Shown here: positions 38,941 through 45,708 of the stretch, one piece after another | Position numbering within the stretch: the stretch's first letter is position 1 | Layout of the letters: every line of letters begins with the position of its first letter | IMG/VR virus record: IMGVR_UViG_3300028392_000053 | Coordinates: 20,532-84,531 of that record | Direction: 5' to 3' (one strand) | Source: a virus | Length of the DNA: 64,000 nt | The notes under the pieces: generated by a model | What the model was told of the DNA's origin: nothing | Seen by the model: the letters and a program-made list of their open reading frames with translations, nothing else | Database searches by the model: none | Program-made: the position numbers and the translations under genes

Positions 38941-38947
38941 ACTCTAC

Positions 38948-39154
38948 ATGATGAAACAAAACTTCTTCCCTACTCTCAATTCTGCTCTCGAATCTGAGGG
39001 ACTGCTGGAATCTTGGGCACTTAATTTCCCTCCACTTTCTTATGATTCCACGTACTCTTACACTTTTGATGATGGTTCAAAGCATGGTCATTATGTCTCT
39101 CTTTATCGTGATTCTGGAGGTCGTTATGAACGTCCGGTTCACTATAAGCGGTAA
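38948..39154 (+). CDS. Small early protein (68 aa)
   Basis: Start at ATG 38948 or 38951, at the predicted transcript start; the longer upstream frame would cross the promoter. MMKQNFFPTLNSALESEGLL, then YTFDDGSKHGHYVSLYRDSG. No motif recognised. First gene after the putative origin. Confidence 0.6.
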   Translation: MMKQNFFPTLNSALESEGLLESWALNFPPLSYDSTYSYTFDDGSKHGHYVSLYRDSGGRYERPVHYKR

Positions 39155-39195
39155 GGTGAATACTTGACCGGAGAAATGGATTACTTTTCTCTTAC

Positions 39196-39224
39196 TTGCC
39201 ATTCTTCTTTGGAACCTGTATAAT
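39196..39224 (+). promoter_or_regulatory. TTGCCA promoter
   Basis: TTGCCA (39196-39201), 17-base spacer, TATAAT (39219-39224), 29 bases before the ATG at 39254. TTGACCGG upstream resembles the promoter cassette seen near 36.5 kb. Confidence 0.75.
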
Positions 39225-39253
39225 AGACTCTATTGATTGATAAGGAACTCTCT

Positions 39254-39439
39254 ATGAAAATTACTACTGCTATCTCCATTCTCGAAAAAGAACGGAACTT
39301 TCTTGGTCTCGGTTTTCTTGAAGTCCTACAGGACATCCAGAAACATGGGAAAATGGTTTATTCTGAAAAGACTATGGTTGCATTCCATGTTTTTATGAAC
39401 GAAGGTGCTAAACTCTTTGCTACGGTGGAGGAAGAATAA
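39254..39439 (+). CDS. Small early protein (61 aa)
   Basis: AAGGAACTCTCT precedes ATG 39254. MKITTAISILEKERNFLGLG, then a helical VAFHVFMNEGAKLFATVEEE. Its stop overlaps the next start (TAATG). Function unknown. Confidence 0.65.
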   Translation: MKITTAISILEKERNFLGLGFLEVLQDIQKHGKMVYSEKTMVAFHVFMNEGAKLFATVEEE

Positions 39440-39660
39440 TGTTTTTCAATATCTTTCGTTTTTATTCTCGGTCGAATACTTCCGCAGTATTCACTAACAT
39501 ACCTATTCATTTATTAAATGAGTTTCGCTCCGTATATCCAGGGAAATACAAGGTTCGGTATCGTGGACCTAGGGCACATCGGAAAAATGAATTTCCAAAT
39601 AATCGTGCATCATATTGTCTGATGAAGGACGCAAAAACTTTCTCCGCTTATACCTATTGA
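39439..39660 (+). CDS. Small basic protein (73 aa)
   Basis: TAATG overlap with the previous gene. Aromatic and basic: MFFNIFRFYSRSNT, RSVYPGKYKVRYRGPRAHRK. No motif recognised; nucleic-acid binding is possible from charge. Confidence 0.6.
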   Translation: MFFNIFRFYSRSNTSAVFTNIPIHLLNEFRSVYPGKYKVRYRGPRAHRKNEFPNNRASYCLMKDAKTFSAYTY

Positions 39661-39674
39661 TGGAAGTATATAAA

Positions 39675-39836
39675 ATGAACGAACTCGAAACACTTCAGGC
39701 ACGTGCAAAGTCTATTTTAGAATCCCAAGCACATTGGAAAAGCTGCCAAGATGGCTCTTATGAAATGGCTCTCCATAATTTGGGCTATTCTGAAATATTA
39801 GAAAAAATTAAGGAATTATCAAATGAAAGATTATAA
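39675..39836 (+). CDS. Small helical protein (53 aa)
   Basis: Start at 39675 because GGAAG lies 8 bases upstream; an in-frame ATG at 39660 overlaps the previous stop and is an alternative. MNELETLQARAKSILESQAH, then EMALHNLGYSEILEKIKELS. Function unknown. Confidence 0.6.
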   Translation: MNELETLQARAKSILESQAHWKSCQDGSYEMALHNLGYSEILEKIKELSNERL

Positions 39837-39984
39837 AGAATATTTTGATTATCTCGTTGCACTACGGGATTCCGGTGAAACCAATATGTGGGGTGCGGCT
39901 CCGTACATCCAACGGGAATTCGGTGTTACATACCAAGAAGCTAAGGAAATCCTGCTGGCATGGATCAAATCATTCGAGAAATGA
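39823..39984 (+). CDS. Conserved small phage protein with TNMWGAAPY motif (53 aa)
   Basis: AAGGAATTATCAA precedes the ATG, inside the previous gene's end. LRDSGETNMWGAAPYIQREF followed by EAKEILLAWIKSF is a pattern present in many T4-like and other phages. Possibly a small regulator. Function unknown. Confidence 0.72.
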   Translation: MKDYKEYFDYLVALRDSGETNMWGAAPYIQREFGVTYQEAKEILLAWIKSFEK

Positions 39985-39999
39985 ATACTTCCAGTCCAC

Positions 40000-40028
40000 T
40001 TGCCAAGCACCAAGAAATCTGGTATAAT
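40000..40028 (+). promoter_or_regulatory. TTGCCA promoter
   Basis: TTGCCA (40000-40005), 17-base spacer, TATAAT (40023-40028), 31 bases before the ATG at 40060. It drives a long chain of overlapping genes up to about 45.2 kb. Confidence 0.75.
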
Positions 40029-40059
40029 ACACACACAAACAAACTTTAAAGGAAATATT

Positions 40060-40470
40060 ATGGGCACTCGTTCACTCACTTTTGTTTACACCGACCACTA
40101 TGGCTCTGAGACTGGTCCTGAACCAATCGTCAATATGTACCGTCAGTTTGATGGCTACCCCTCTGGTCATGGGCTTGAACTCTCCGAATTCTTAAATTCG
40201 TTTGAAGCCATTACCAATGGCATTCCCTTTGGTGATACACGGAAACTGGCAAACGGAATGGGATGCTTGGCTGCCCAACTCATTGCACATTTTAAACAGT
40301 CTGTCGGTGGCTTTTACATCTACCCTGTGACCTCCAAAGATTGTGGTCAAGATTATGAATACCATGTTTACTCTGACCGTATCACCGTTTATGGCTACGA
40401 TAAAGAACACCTGTTCACTGGTCCATGGTCCGCTTTTACTGAATTTTGTACTGAAAAGGAGAATGCATAA
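40060..40470 (+). CDS. Conserved phage protein (136 aa)
   Basis: AAAGGAAATATT precedes ATG 40060. MGTRSLTFVYTDHYG, NMYRQFDGYPSGHGLELSEF and MGCLAAQLIAHFKQSVGGFY are the conserved blocks of a family found in phages and bacteria of several groups. No activity is known. First gene of the long early operon. Confidence 0.8.
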   Translation: MGTRSLTFVYTDHYGSETGPEPIVNMYRQFDGYPSGHGLELSEFLNSFEAITNGIPFGDTRKLANGMGCLAAQLIAHFKQSVGGFYIYPVTSKDCGQDYEYHVYSDRITVYGYDKEHLFTGPWSAFTEFCTEKENA

Positions 40471-40700
40471 TGCCGTACGTAAACACCTATATTGAAGTTG
40501 ATGATGTTCTTGATGAACTCTCTGATGATGAACTTATCGATGAATTGAAACGCCGTGGAAAAGATTACAATACACAGTTTGTCGATGGTGATGAAATGCG
40601 TATGGTTCTCCAAACTCTCTATGAAAAACGTAGGATTGGTAAGGATTATCAATCCGAACTGGACCAATTGATTTACGGAATTCTGGGTAAAATTGTATGA
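40470..40700 (+). CDS. Small acidic protein (76 aa)
   Basis: TAATG overlap with the previous gene. MPYVNTYIEVDDVLDELSDD then ELIDELKRRGKDYNTQF and a helical end. Resembles a conserved short phage family. Function unknown. Confidence 0.68.
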   Translation: MPYVNTYIEVDDVLDELSDDELIDELKRRGKDYNTQFVDGDEMRMVLQTLYEKRRIGKDYQSELDQLIYGILGKIV

Positions 40701-40927
40701 ACGAACGACTTAAAAAATTGATGGGTCTAACCCTAGATGAGAAATTCTCTGGCACATGGTCAAGAATGGATATGCAAGACTTGGAAAAGTTTGCTGACGG
40801 ATTTGCTGACTTGATTATTCGGGAATGTATGGATATTGCATGGCGGCATACGCCTGACACAGAAGAATGTGAATATTCTTGGTTAATTCACGATAAGATT
40901 AAACAATATTTCGGAGTTAAAGAATGA
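40697..40927 (+). CDS. MNERxKxL family protein, paralogue 1
   Basis: 76 residues. N-terminus MNERLKKLMGLTLDE, middle FADGFADLIIRECMDIAW, end KIKQYFGVKE. The same frame (MNER, then an FAELIVREC-like helix, then HFGVE at the end) is shared with genes at 41737, 41979, 42185 and 44726. ATGA overlaps on both sides. Probably a small helical adaptor; function unknown. Confidence 0.72.
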   Translation: MNERLKKLMGLTLDEKFSGTWSRMDMQDLEKFADGFADLIIRECMDIAWRHTPDTEECEYSWLIHDKIKQYFGVKE

Positions 40928-41346
40928 TTGAAGATGATGAATTTGAAGATGGCACTTTTACAATTAAGTATGCCAATGTAATAAAGCAGAAAGATTTTCT
41001 ACCGCTTACCCGCACACTTGCTATGGACCTGTCGGAGACTGGTTATATGCGACCAGGTGATTTTCTAAAGTCACTCACTGATGGTGATGTATCGGCTCTC
41101 CTTACGATTGCTGACAATGACGAAAACCCACGCCTTGAAGAAATTCTACTGATTGCTGAAATGTTGGCTACCGGTGAAGGCCTTGAACAATCAAAAAATG
41201 CCGATGAAATTACACTCCGAATGAATACATTCTGTGGTTTCCTTGCTATTGAAGGACTCAAGCGGAAAGGTATAGTGAAGGTTTACTATGATAATATGTC
41301 ATTTGGTGAAGATTTTGGAAATAAAATTATTGTTGAAAAACTATGA
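40924..41346 (+). CDS. Hypothetical protein (140 aa)
   Basis: ATGA overlap with paralogue 1. Acidic N-terminus (MIEDDEFEDGTFTIKYA), helical middle (LEEILLIAEMLATGEGLEQS), end CGFLAIEGLKRKGIVKVYYD. No motif recognised. Confidence 0.65.
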   Translation: MIEDDEFEDGTFTIKYANVIKQKDFLPLTRTLAMDLSETGYMRPGDFLKSLTDGDVSALLTIADNDENPRLEEILLIAEMLATGEGLEQSKNADEITLRMNTFCGFLAIEGLKRKGIVKVYYDNMSFGEDFGNKIIVEKL

Positions 41347-41573
41347 CACTCCCTATAGAACGAACAAATGCGGTGACTAGGACTCAAAAGTTCCTATATG
41401 ACCTACTTGATCCAAAGAAAACTCCACGTGTACCACTCTCTGTTCGGAAAGATGCAAGGTCATTACTCCGTCACTACCCATCCGAATTTGAAATGAATAT
41501 GATTGCAGACCGTGAAGATACTGAAGGTAATAATGGTATCTCATATAAAGTTTTTGGAAAAGGATACGAATAA
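41343..41573 (+). CDS. BPSL0761-type small protein
   Basis: 76 residues. MTLPIERTNAVTRTQKFLYD, DPKKTPRVPLSVRKDARSLL and RHYPSEFEM match a short bacterial family (MTLPYERTRAV...RHYPS) common in betaproteobacteria and other proteobacteria. In bacteria it is often plasmid- or phage-borne. It supports a proteobacterial host. Function unknown. Confidence 0.75.
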   Translation: MTLPIERTNAVTRTQKFLYDLLDPKKTPRVPLSVRKDARSLLRHYPSEFEMNMIADREDTEGNNGISYKVFGKGYE

Positions 41574-41740
41574 TGTATTGGGCTATTCTAGTAATTTCCA
41601 CAATGACAACATCAGTTATTGCATATGTTGGACATTTTGAAAAAGAATCTGATTGTAACAAGGCTGTGATTGAATTGAAAACACAAAATTTGCCTTATTC
41701 AACTAAAATTGCATGTGTGCAGATGGAAGCTAAAAAGTGA
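41573..41740 (+). CDS. Small membrane-anchored or exported protein (55 aa)
   Basis: TAATG overlap with the previous gene. MYWAILVISTMTTSVIAYVG is a membrane or signal segment; the rest has two cysteines (SDCNKAV, KIACVQME). Its stop overlaps the GTG start of the next gene. Function unknown. Confidence 0.58.
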   Translation: MYWAILVISTMTTSVIAYVGHFEKESDCNKAVIELKTQNLPYSTKIACVQMEAKK

Positions 41741-41982
41741 ACGAACGAATTAAACAACTTGCTCTACAGGCTGGATGGGATTTGTGGGAAGGTAGAGCAC
41801 AAGCGGATATGACTGGCTGTGAGACCGAATTACAAAAGTTCGCCGAGTTGATTGTGGCAGAATGTTTGAAAATTGCTAAAAACAGAGAAGACGAGTTTGA
41901 AAGTGCCGGCTTCCTCGAAGAATCAAATGCAGTAGGCAATGTGGCATATCAAATTTCACGACAATTTGGAGTTGAACGATGA
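41737..41982 (+). CDS. MNERxKxL family protein, paralogue 2
   Basis: 81 residues from GTG 41737 (GTGA overlap). MNERIKQLALQAGWDLWEGR, LQKFAELIVAECLKIAKN and QISRQFGVER. Adjacent to paralogues 3 and 4, showing local gene duplication. Function unknown. Confidence 0.72.
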   Translation: MNERIKQLALQAGWDLWEGRAQADMTGCETELQKFAELIVAECLKIAKNREDEFESAGFLEESNAVGNVAYQISRQFGVER

Positions 41983-42188
41983 ACGAACGAATTAAAGAAC
42001 TTGCTGAACATGCAAACTACTTGGCGACAGAGAAAGAATTTCCATATGATGAGGATTGGTTTTATCTCTATAACAAAAAGTTCGCCGAGTTGATTGTTAG
42101 GGAATGTGCTAACATTGGTGAACGATATGCCGACGGCAACTACGAAGTTTATAATCAGATTTTAGCACATTTTGGAATTGAGGAATGA
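41979..42188 (+). CDS. MNERxKxL family protein, paralogue 3
   Basis: 69 residues. MNERIKELAEHANYLATEKE, KKFAELIVRECANIGERYAD and AHFGIEE. Nucleotide sequence at the start and at the FAELIV segment is nearly identical to paralogue 4. ATGA overlaps on both sides. Confidence 0.72.
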   Translation: MNERIKELAEHANYLATEKEFPYDEDWFYLYNKKFAELIVRECANIGERYADGNYEVYNQILAHFGIEE

Positions 42189-42454
42189 ACGAACGAATTA
42201 AAGAATTGATGAACAAGGCTACAACTATTGAAGAACATGGTTGGGGTGCCAGTTATGAAAATTTTGATAGACTTAAGTTCGCCGAGTTGATTGTTAGGGA
42301 ATGTGCTAAAATTTGTATTGAACAGAATGTATCTAATCTTGATTTGGATGTTATTCGTGAGTCTGGCAAATTTACTTTACAGGATCTTGCCACTAAATCG
42401 TGTGGTGAGAATTTGTCTAAACAGATTAAGAAACATTTCGGAGTTGAAGAATGA
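42185..42454 (+). CDS. MNERxKxL family protein, paralogue 4
   Basis: 89 residues. MNERIKELMNKATTIEEHGW, LKFAELIVRECAKICIEQN, a longer insert and KKHFGVEE. Directly follows paralogue 3. Function unknown. Confidence 0.72.
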   Translation: MNERIKELMNKATTIEEHGWGASYENFDRLKFAELIVRECAKICIEQNVSNLDLDVIRESGKFTLQDLATKSCGENLSKQIKKHFGVEE

Positions 42455-42669
42455 ACATGCCCGTCATACCTGACCATGTATTCAAGATGTGGAATGATCC
42501 TAGATTTGAAATTCTAGCAGAGGTCGATAAACTATTGAATGGCAGCCGTATATGGGCCGGCCAGGATTGGACTTATAATCCAATTCATCCTGTCAAGTAT
42601 ATGCCCGTGGCTAATAAGATTCGCAAGGCATTGGATGAACTCCATAAAGAATATGGAATTGAAGAATGA
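42451..42669 (+). CDS. Hypothetical protein (72 aa)
   Basis: ATGA overlap with paralogue 4. IPDHVFKMWNDPRFEILAEV, WAGQDWTYNPIHPVKYMPVA, end LHKEYGIEE, which resembles the paralogues' last residues. The rest of the protein is different. Function unknown. Confidence 0.65.
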   Translation: MNMPVIPDHVFKMWNDPRFEILAEVDKLLNGSRIWAGQDWTYNPIHPVKYMPVANKIRKALDELHKEYGIEE

Positions 42670-43100
42670 GATTTTTTCTTGATACTGAATTCAATGGATT
42701 TGGTGGTAAACTTATATCGATGGCTTTGGTGCCAGAGAATGATACGTTTCCCGAATTCTATAAAGAACTGGAGATGAATGACCAGTTAGAACCATGGGTG
42801 CGTGATAATGTGGTGCCTCACCTTTTTCAGCCTCCATGCACACACCATGAATTCCAGCAAAGCCTTGCTAACTATTTGTGGAATAATAAAGAAGAAACAA
42901 TCATTATTGCAGACTGGCCTGATGACATTCGATATTTTTGTGATTCACTCATTACAGGTCCAGGTATGATGTTGAGTCTAATGTTCAATATTAAATTTGA
43001 ACTCGACTTTGGTATTGAATACGAATCATTGGTGCCACATAATGCACTTTTTGATGCTAGAGCGATTCGTGATTTCTATATGAAAAGAGAAAATAAATGA
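42666..43100 (+). CDS. DEDD-type 3'-5' exonuclease-like protein
   Basis: 144 residues. FFLDTEFNGFGGKLISMAL has the DxE of ExoI, IIIADWPDDI the ExoII aspartate, and VPHNALFDARAIRDFY the HxxxxD of ExoIII. This is the compact RNase T/oligoribonuclease-like fold found in many phages. It probably trims RNA or single-stranded DNA ends. Confidence 0.82.
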   Translation: MRFFLDTEFNGFGGKLISMALVPENDTFPEFYKELEMNDQLEPWVRDNVVPHLFQPPCTHHEFQQSLANYLWNNKEETIIIADWPDDIRYFCDSLITGPGMMLSLMFNIKFELDFGIEYESLVPHNALFDARAIRDFYMKRENK

Positions 43101-43438
43101 GCCTCGATGTTGATTTGATGATAGTGCAACCCACTTCCGTTTACTCCGACAATATTACACATAATCTAGGTAAAATGGCCGGAGAAGTTAAACTCTCAAA
43201 TGGCCTGACCCTGTATGATGTGCTGTGGAGACCGGATGAGCACTCCTTGAAGTTTGCGAAAGATATATCCGAACTTCTGGATGAAGGATGGAATATTCTG
43301 CTATCAGACCCAAAACACTTTATGACATTCAATCCAGATAATGGATGGGGTTCATATGAGGGACTGGAGAAATTCGTATACAAGTATCGTAATGCATGTT
43401 GGGATAATCCTGATGCTGAACTGAGTATATCAAGATGA
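43097..43438 (+). CDS. Conserved phage protein with ITHNL and NGWGSY motifs (113 aa)
   Basis: MSLDVDLMI, SDNITHNLGKMA, YDVLWRPDEHSLKFAKDISE and NPDNGWGSYEGLEKFV are fixed blocks of a family widespread in phages. ATGA overlaps with both neighbours. Function unknown. Confidence 0.78.
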   Translation: MSLDVDLMIVQPTSVYSDNITHNLGKMAGEVKLSNGLTLYDVLWRPDEHSLKFAKDISELLDEGWNILLSDPKHFMTFNPDNGWGSYEGLEKFVYKYRNACWDNPDAELSISR

Positions 43439-43911
43439 ACAAAAAACCTAATCTGTACATGATGATTGGTGTACCAGGTTCTGGTAAGTCCACATGGATA
43501 AAAAACCAAGAGTTTTGGATGTCCGATTGTGTATACATTTCTACCGACAAATATGTTGAGGAATATGCGGAGAGTGTTGGTAAAACTTATACCGAAGTGT
43601 TTGAAGAATATATGCCAATTGCCGTTGCAAAAATGGCAGATGCAGTAAATGTCGCACGTGATGAAGGAAAGAACATTATCTGGGACCAAACATCTACTAC
43701 AATCTCCACAAGGGCGAAGAAATTCCGAATGCTCCCGGAATATTATGCAATTGCAGTGGTTTTTCGGATCCCGGGGCCTGAAGAACTTCAAAAAAGACTT
43801 GCCAACAGACCAGGAAAAGTGATACCATCGGATGTACTTCAATCGATGATTGATGGTTGGCAAGAACCAACCGAAGATGAAGGCTTTAAAGAAATTTGGA
43901 AGGTACCATAA
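43435..43911 (+). CDS. P-loop kinase (polynucleotide-kinase-like)
   Basis: 158 residues. Walker A IGVPGSGKST (residues 11-20), VYISTDKYVEEYA as the substrate/acidic loop and DQTSTT, RAKKFRML as lid. Similar to the kinase domain of T4 polynucleotide kinase but with no phosphatase domain. Substrate could be a nucleic-acid end or a small molecule. Confidence 0.82.
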   Translation: MNKKPNLYMMIGVPGSGKSTWIKNQEFWMSDCVYISTDKYVEEYAESVGKTYTEVFEEYMPIAVAKMADAVNVARDEGKNIIWDQTSTTISTRAKKFRMLPEYYAIAVVFRIPGPEELQKRLANRPGKVIPSDVLQSMIDGWQEPTEDEGFKEIWKVP

Positions 43912-44105
43912 TGTCAAAAAAACTTGAAATTGATTATGAAACGGCTGAGCGTATCACTTTGCTTAGACTCAAAGACCACCAAGCATACCTCAAAAAAGAA
44001 TTGAAAGACTTTAAAAAAGGTGCATATTTGCACCCCGAAGATGTGTGTGACAACACGTTACTGATTGAGGCACTTAATAGAGTTATTAAATATTACGGAG
44101 GTTAA
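43911..44105 (+). CDS. Small helical protein (64 aa)
   Basis: Start at 43911 overlapping the kinase stop (TAATG). LRLKDHQAYLKKELKDFKKG, then LIEALNRVIKYYGG. Similar short helical proteins occur in many phage early regions. Function unknown. Confidence 0.65.
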   Translation: MSKKLEIDYETAERITLLRLKDHQAYLKKELKDFKKGAYLHPEDVCDNTLLIEALNRVIKYYGG

Positions 44106-44308
44106 TGATGGCTAAGTCTAAGAACATTATTTTAAATCACGAACAGATTGAAAAACTGTATGAGATTGCACAACACTTCAAAGACATTAAACAATTTGAA
44201 GTTGAAACTGACCATTCATCCGGTATTGGTACATCTGTTCGTGTGAAGTTTGACCTATTCGACAACAAAGACACAACTATTGATATCACTGATGTGAAGG
44301 ACTGGTAA
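44105..44308 (+). CDS. Small protein (67 aa)
   Basis: TAATG overlap with the previous gene; a second ATG follows at once. ILNHEQIEKLYEIAQHFKDI, then FEVETDHSSGIGTSVRVKFD. Conserved-looking two-part fold (helix and hairpin). Function unknown. Confidence 0.65.
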   Translation: MMAKSKNIILNHEQIEKLYEIAQHFKDIKQFEVETDHSSGIGTSVRVKFDLFDNKDTTIDITDVKDW

Positions 44309-44733
44309 TGAGACAAGAACTAGATAAAAAACTGTGTAAAGATTATCCAAAGATTTTTGCTAATCGTTTTGGTGACATGAAAGAAACTGCCATGTGTTGG
44401 GGTTTCGATTGTGGTGATGGTTGGTACCCACTTATCAATAGACTTTGCAGTGAGATTCAACATCACCTCAATAGAAATGCAAAGGAAGGAACTCCACAAT
44501 TCGTTGCATCCCAAGTAAAAGAAAAGTATGGTTCTCTACGATTCTATGGTGATGGTGGTGATAACCGAATCAACGATTTTATTTGGTTTGCCGAATCTAT
44601 GTCAACTATCATGTGTGAAACATGTGGTGCTCCAGGTAAACGCCGTGGTCATGGATGGATTTACACTGCATGTGATACACACGCCAAAGAACAAGATTTG
44701 ATTGATAATACTGAGGTTAACGAAGATGAATGA
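44308..44733 (+). CDS. Conserved phage protein with Cys pairs (141 aa)
   Basis: MRQELDKKLCKDYPKIFANR, CWGFDCGDGWYPLINRLC, VKEKYGSLRFYGDGG and IMCETCGAPGKRRGHGWIYT then CDTHA. This pattern is common in phages and bacteria. The CETCG...CDTH set may bind zinc. Function unknown. Confidence 0.78.
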   Translation: MRQELDKKLCKDYPKIFANRFGDMKETAMCWGFDCGDGWYPLINRLCSEIQHHLNRNAKEGTPQFVASQVKEKYGSLRFYGDGGDNRINDFIWFAESMSTIMCETCGAPGKRRGHGWIYTACDTHAKEQDLIDNTEVNEDE

Positions 44734-44968
44734 AAATTTTAAAAGATTAGCCGAAGAAGCCGGCTTTTGTTTTTGGGAAGATGAGTCTTGGCGACCAGAA
44801 GGTCAAGTGATTGATTGGTCTTCCAATTATGAAGAAGAATTCAAAAAGTTTGGTGAATTGGTTGTACGGGAATGTGCCAATGAACTAATTAAATGGAAAG
44901 ATGAACCTTTTCCATATGATCCAGGTTTTGGTGCAATTCTAATTAAATCACTTTTCGGAGTTAAATGA
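44726..44968 (+). CDS. MNERxKxL family protein, paralogue 5
   Basis: 80 residues from ATG 44726. MNENFKRLAEEAGFCFWEDE, KKFGELVVRECANELIK and LIKSLFGVK. It is more diverged and lies 2.3 kb from the other copies. Overlaps both neighbours. Confidence 0.7.
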   Translation: MNENFKRLAEEAGFCFWEDESWRPEGQVIDWSSNYEEEFKKFGELVVRECANELIKWKDEPFPYDPGFGAILIKSLFGVK

Positions 44969-45198
44969 TGGCGGCTCAAGGCTGGCGTAAGCGTCAAATT
45001 GAAAATGTAATTATAAAATCTGACATCAATCAACTGTTGCAACCTATGTTAGGTCGTATTGAATTGGTTGATGCATGGTGGAATTCCGAGAACAAAGCAT
45101 TTGATGGAAAAACACCTGATGAGGTGTATCAAACTGGTGAGGACGGACGGAAACATGTTTACCAATACGTTCTTGGTTCTTCCGATGGGTACTGGTGA
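44965..45198 (+). CDS. Small protein with MbcA/ParS/Xre-like domain
   Basis: 77 residues. IELVDAWWNSENKAFDGKTP and DEVYQTGEDGRKHVYQYVLG resemble the toxin-binding domain at the end of MbcA/ParS/Xre antitoxins (pattern: Ala/Trp-rich helix, then N-x-x-F-x-G-x-x-P, then G-x-x-x-V). There is no N-terminal DNA-binding domain. It may block a host toxin of the RES/ParT class (inference). Last gene of the long operon. Confidence 0.6.
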   Translation: MMAAQGWRKRQIENVIIKSDINQLLQPMLGRIELVDAWWNSENKAFDGKTPDEVYQTGEDGRKHVYQYVLGSSDGYW

Positions 45199-45199
45199 G

Positions 45200-45219
45200 T
45201 TGTTGTAAAAAAACAACAA
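45200..45219 (+). repeat. TTGTTGT/ACAACAA inverted repeat
   Basis: Perfect 7-base arms around AAAAAA, just after the stop codon and 16 bases before the next -35 box. Same palindrome as at 38879. Confidence 0.65.
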
Positions 45220-45221
45220 AG

Positions 45222-45248
45222 GGCAATCTTTATGGTTGCCTTTTTTTT
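45222..45248 (+). terminator. Rho-independent terminator overlapping a promoter
   Basis: GGCAA, 9-base loop, TTGCC, then eight Ts. The right arm is also the -35 box of the promoter at 45236. Confidence 0.75.
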
Positions 45249-45263
45249 GGTTTCTGGTATAAT
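45236..45263 (+). promoter_or_regulatory. TTGCC-type promoter
   Basis: TTGCCT (45236-45241), 16-base spacer made largely of Ts, TATAAT (45258-45263), 30 bases before the ATG at 45294. Confidence 0.7.
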
Positions 45264-45293
45264 AGAACCATACACAGCAACAAAGGAACTAAA

Positions 45294-45545
45294 ATGCGTA
45301 CAAAACAACTGATTTGGGGTCTGAACAATACTCAGAAATTCCGTGCTATTGTGAACGGTGTTGGCTTCATTATGAAAGTGAAAGACCTTGAAGATAAGTT
45401 TGTGTTTACTACACAAAGGGTTGCTGTATGGAATGCATTGGCAACCTGTGCAAGGGAAGATGTTAGTGGTTTTGGTACCACATACACTTACTATGATGAT
45501 AAGATGGTGGCTACTAAGGTGGATATCCAGGTTAACCTTCTCTGA
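45294..45545 (+). CDS. Small early protein (83 aa)
   Basis: Start at 45294 after AAGGAACTAAA; the longer frame would cross the promoter. MRTKQLIWGLNNTQKFRAIV, then FTTQRVAVWNALATCARED. No motif. Between its stop and 45708 no well-supported gene is seen; that gap holds the next promoter. Confidence 0.65.
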   Translation: MRTKQLIWGLNNTQKFRAIVNGVGFIMKVKDLEDKFVFTTQRVAVWNALATCAREDVSGFGTTYTYYDDKMVATKVDIQVNLL

Positions 45546-45653
45546 AGGATGGACATACCTACTTATGCAACAAACAAGAATGGAAAGAGGTGAATATGGA
45601 TATAAACTGGTACATGATTGTTGTTTCTATGCAACATATCTACCAAAAAATGG

Positions 45654-45682
45654 TTGCCATGTGGCAAAAAATGTGATACAAT
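45654..45682 (+). promoter_or_regulatory. TTGCCA promoter for cobS
   Basis: TTGCCA (45654-45659), 17-base spacer, TACAAT (45677-45682). TTGCCA and TGGCAA form a palindrome around TG at the -35 box. Confidence 0.65.
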
Positions 45683-45708
45683 AGAAACATCTTATTATGG
45701 AGAACTTT

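Larger units (their letters stand above)
38432..38947. other. Non-coding stretch, candidate replication origin
   Basis: About 515 bases with no supported gene. In order: terminator and promoter; candidate RNA element; TAATCCAGT at 38542 and 38552 and a variant at 38564; two 19-base repeats (TACCACTGCGGTGCTCTGA and one with two changes, 38574 and 38651); two copies of ACATATGC..TATAATGCAT (38761, 38792); three DnaA-type boxes (38840, 38851, 38863); a T-rich run; and an inverted repeat. This combination of iterons, in-phase boxes and easily melted DNA is that of a replication origin, though T4-like phages are not known to need DnaA. Confidence 0.5.

Noticed and set aside
45565-45684. 39-codon ORF (and a 26-codon one at 45595) before the cobS promoter
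   Set aside because: Both overlap the promoter or have badly spaced ribosome sites, and neither product looks like a known small protein.
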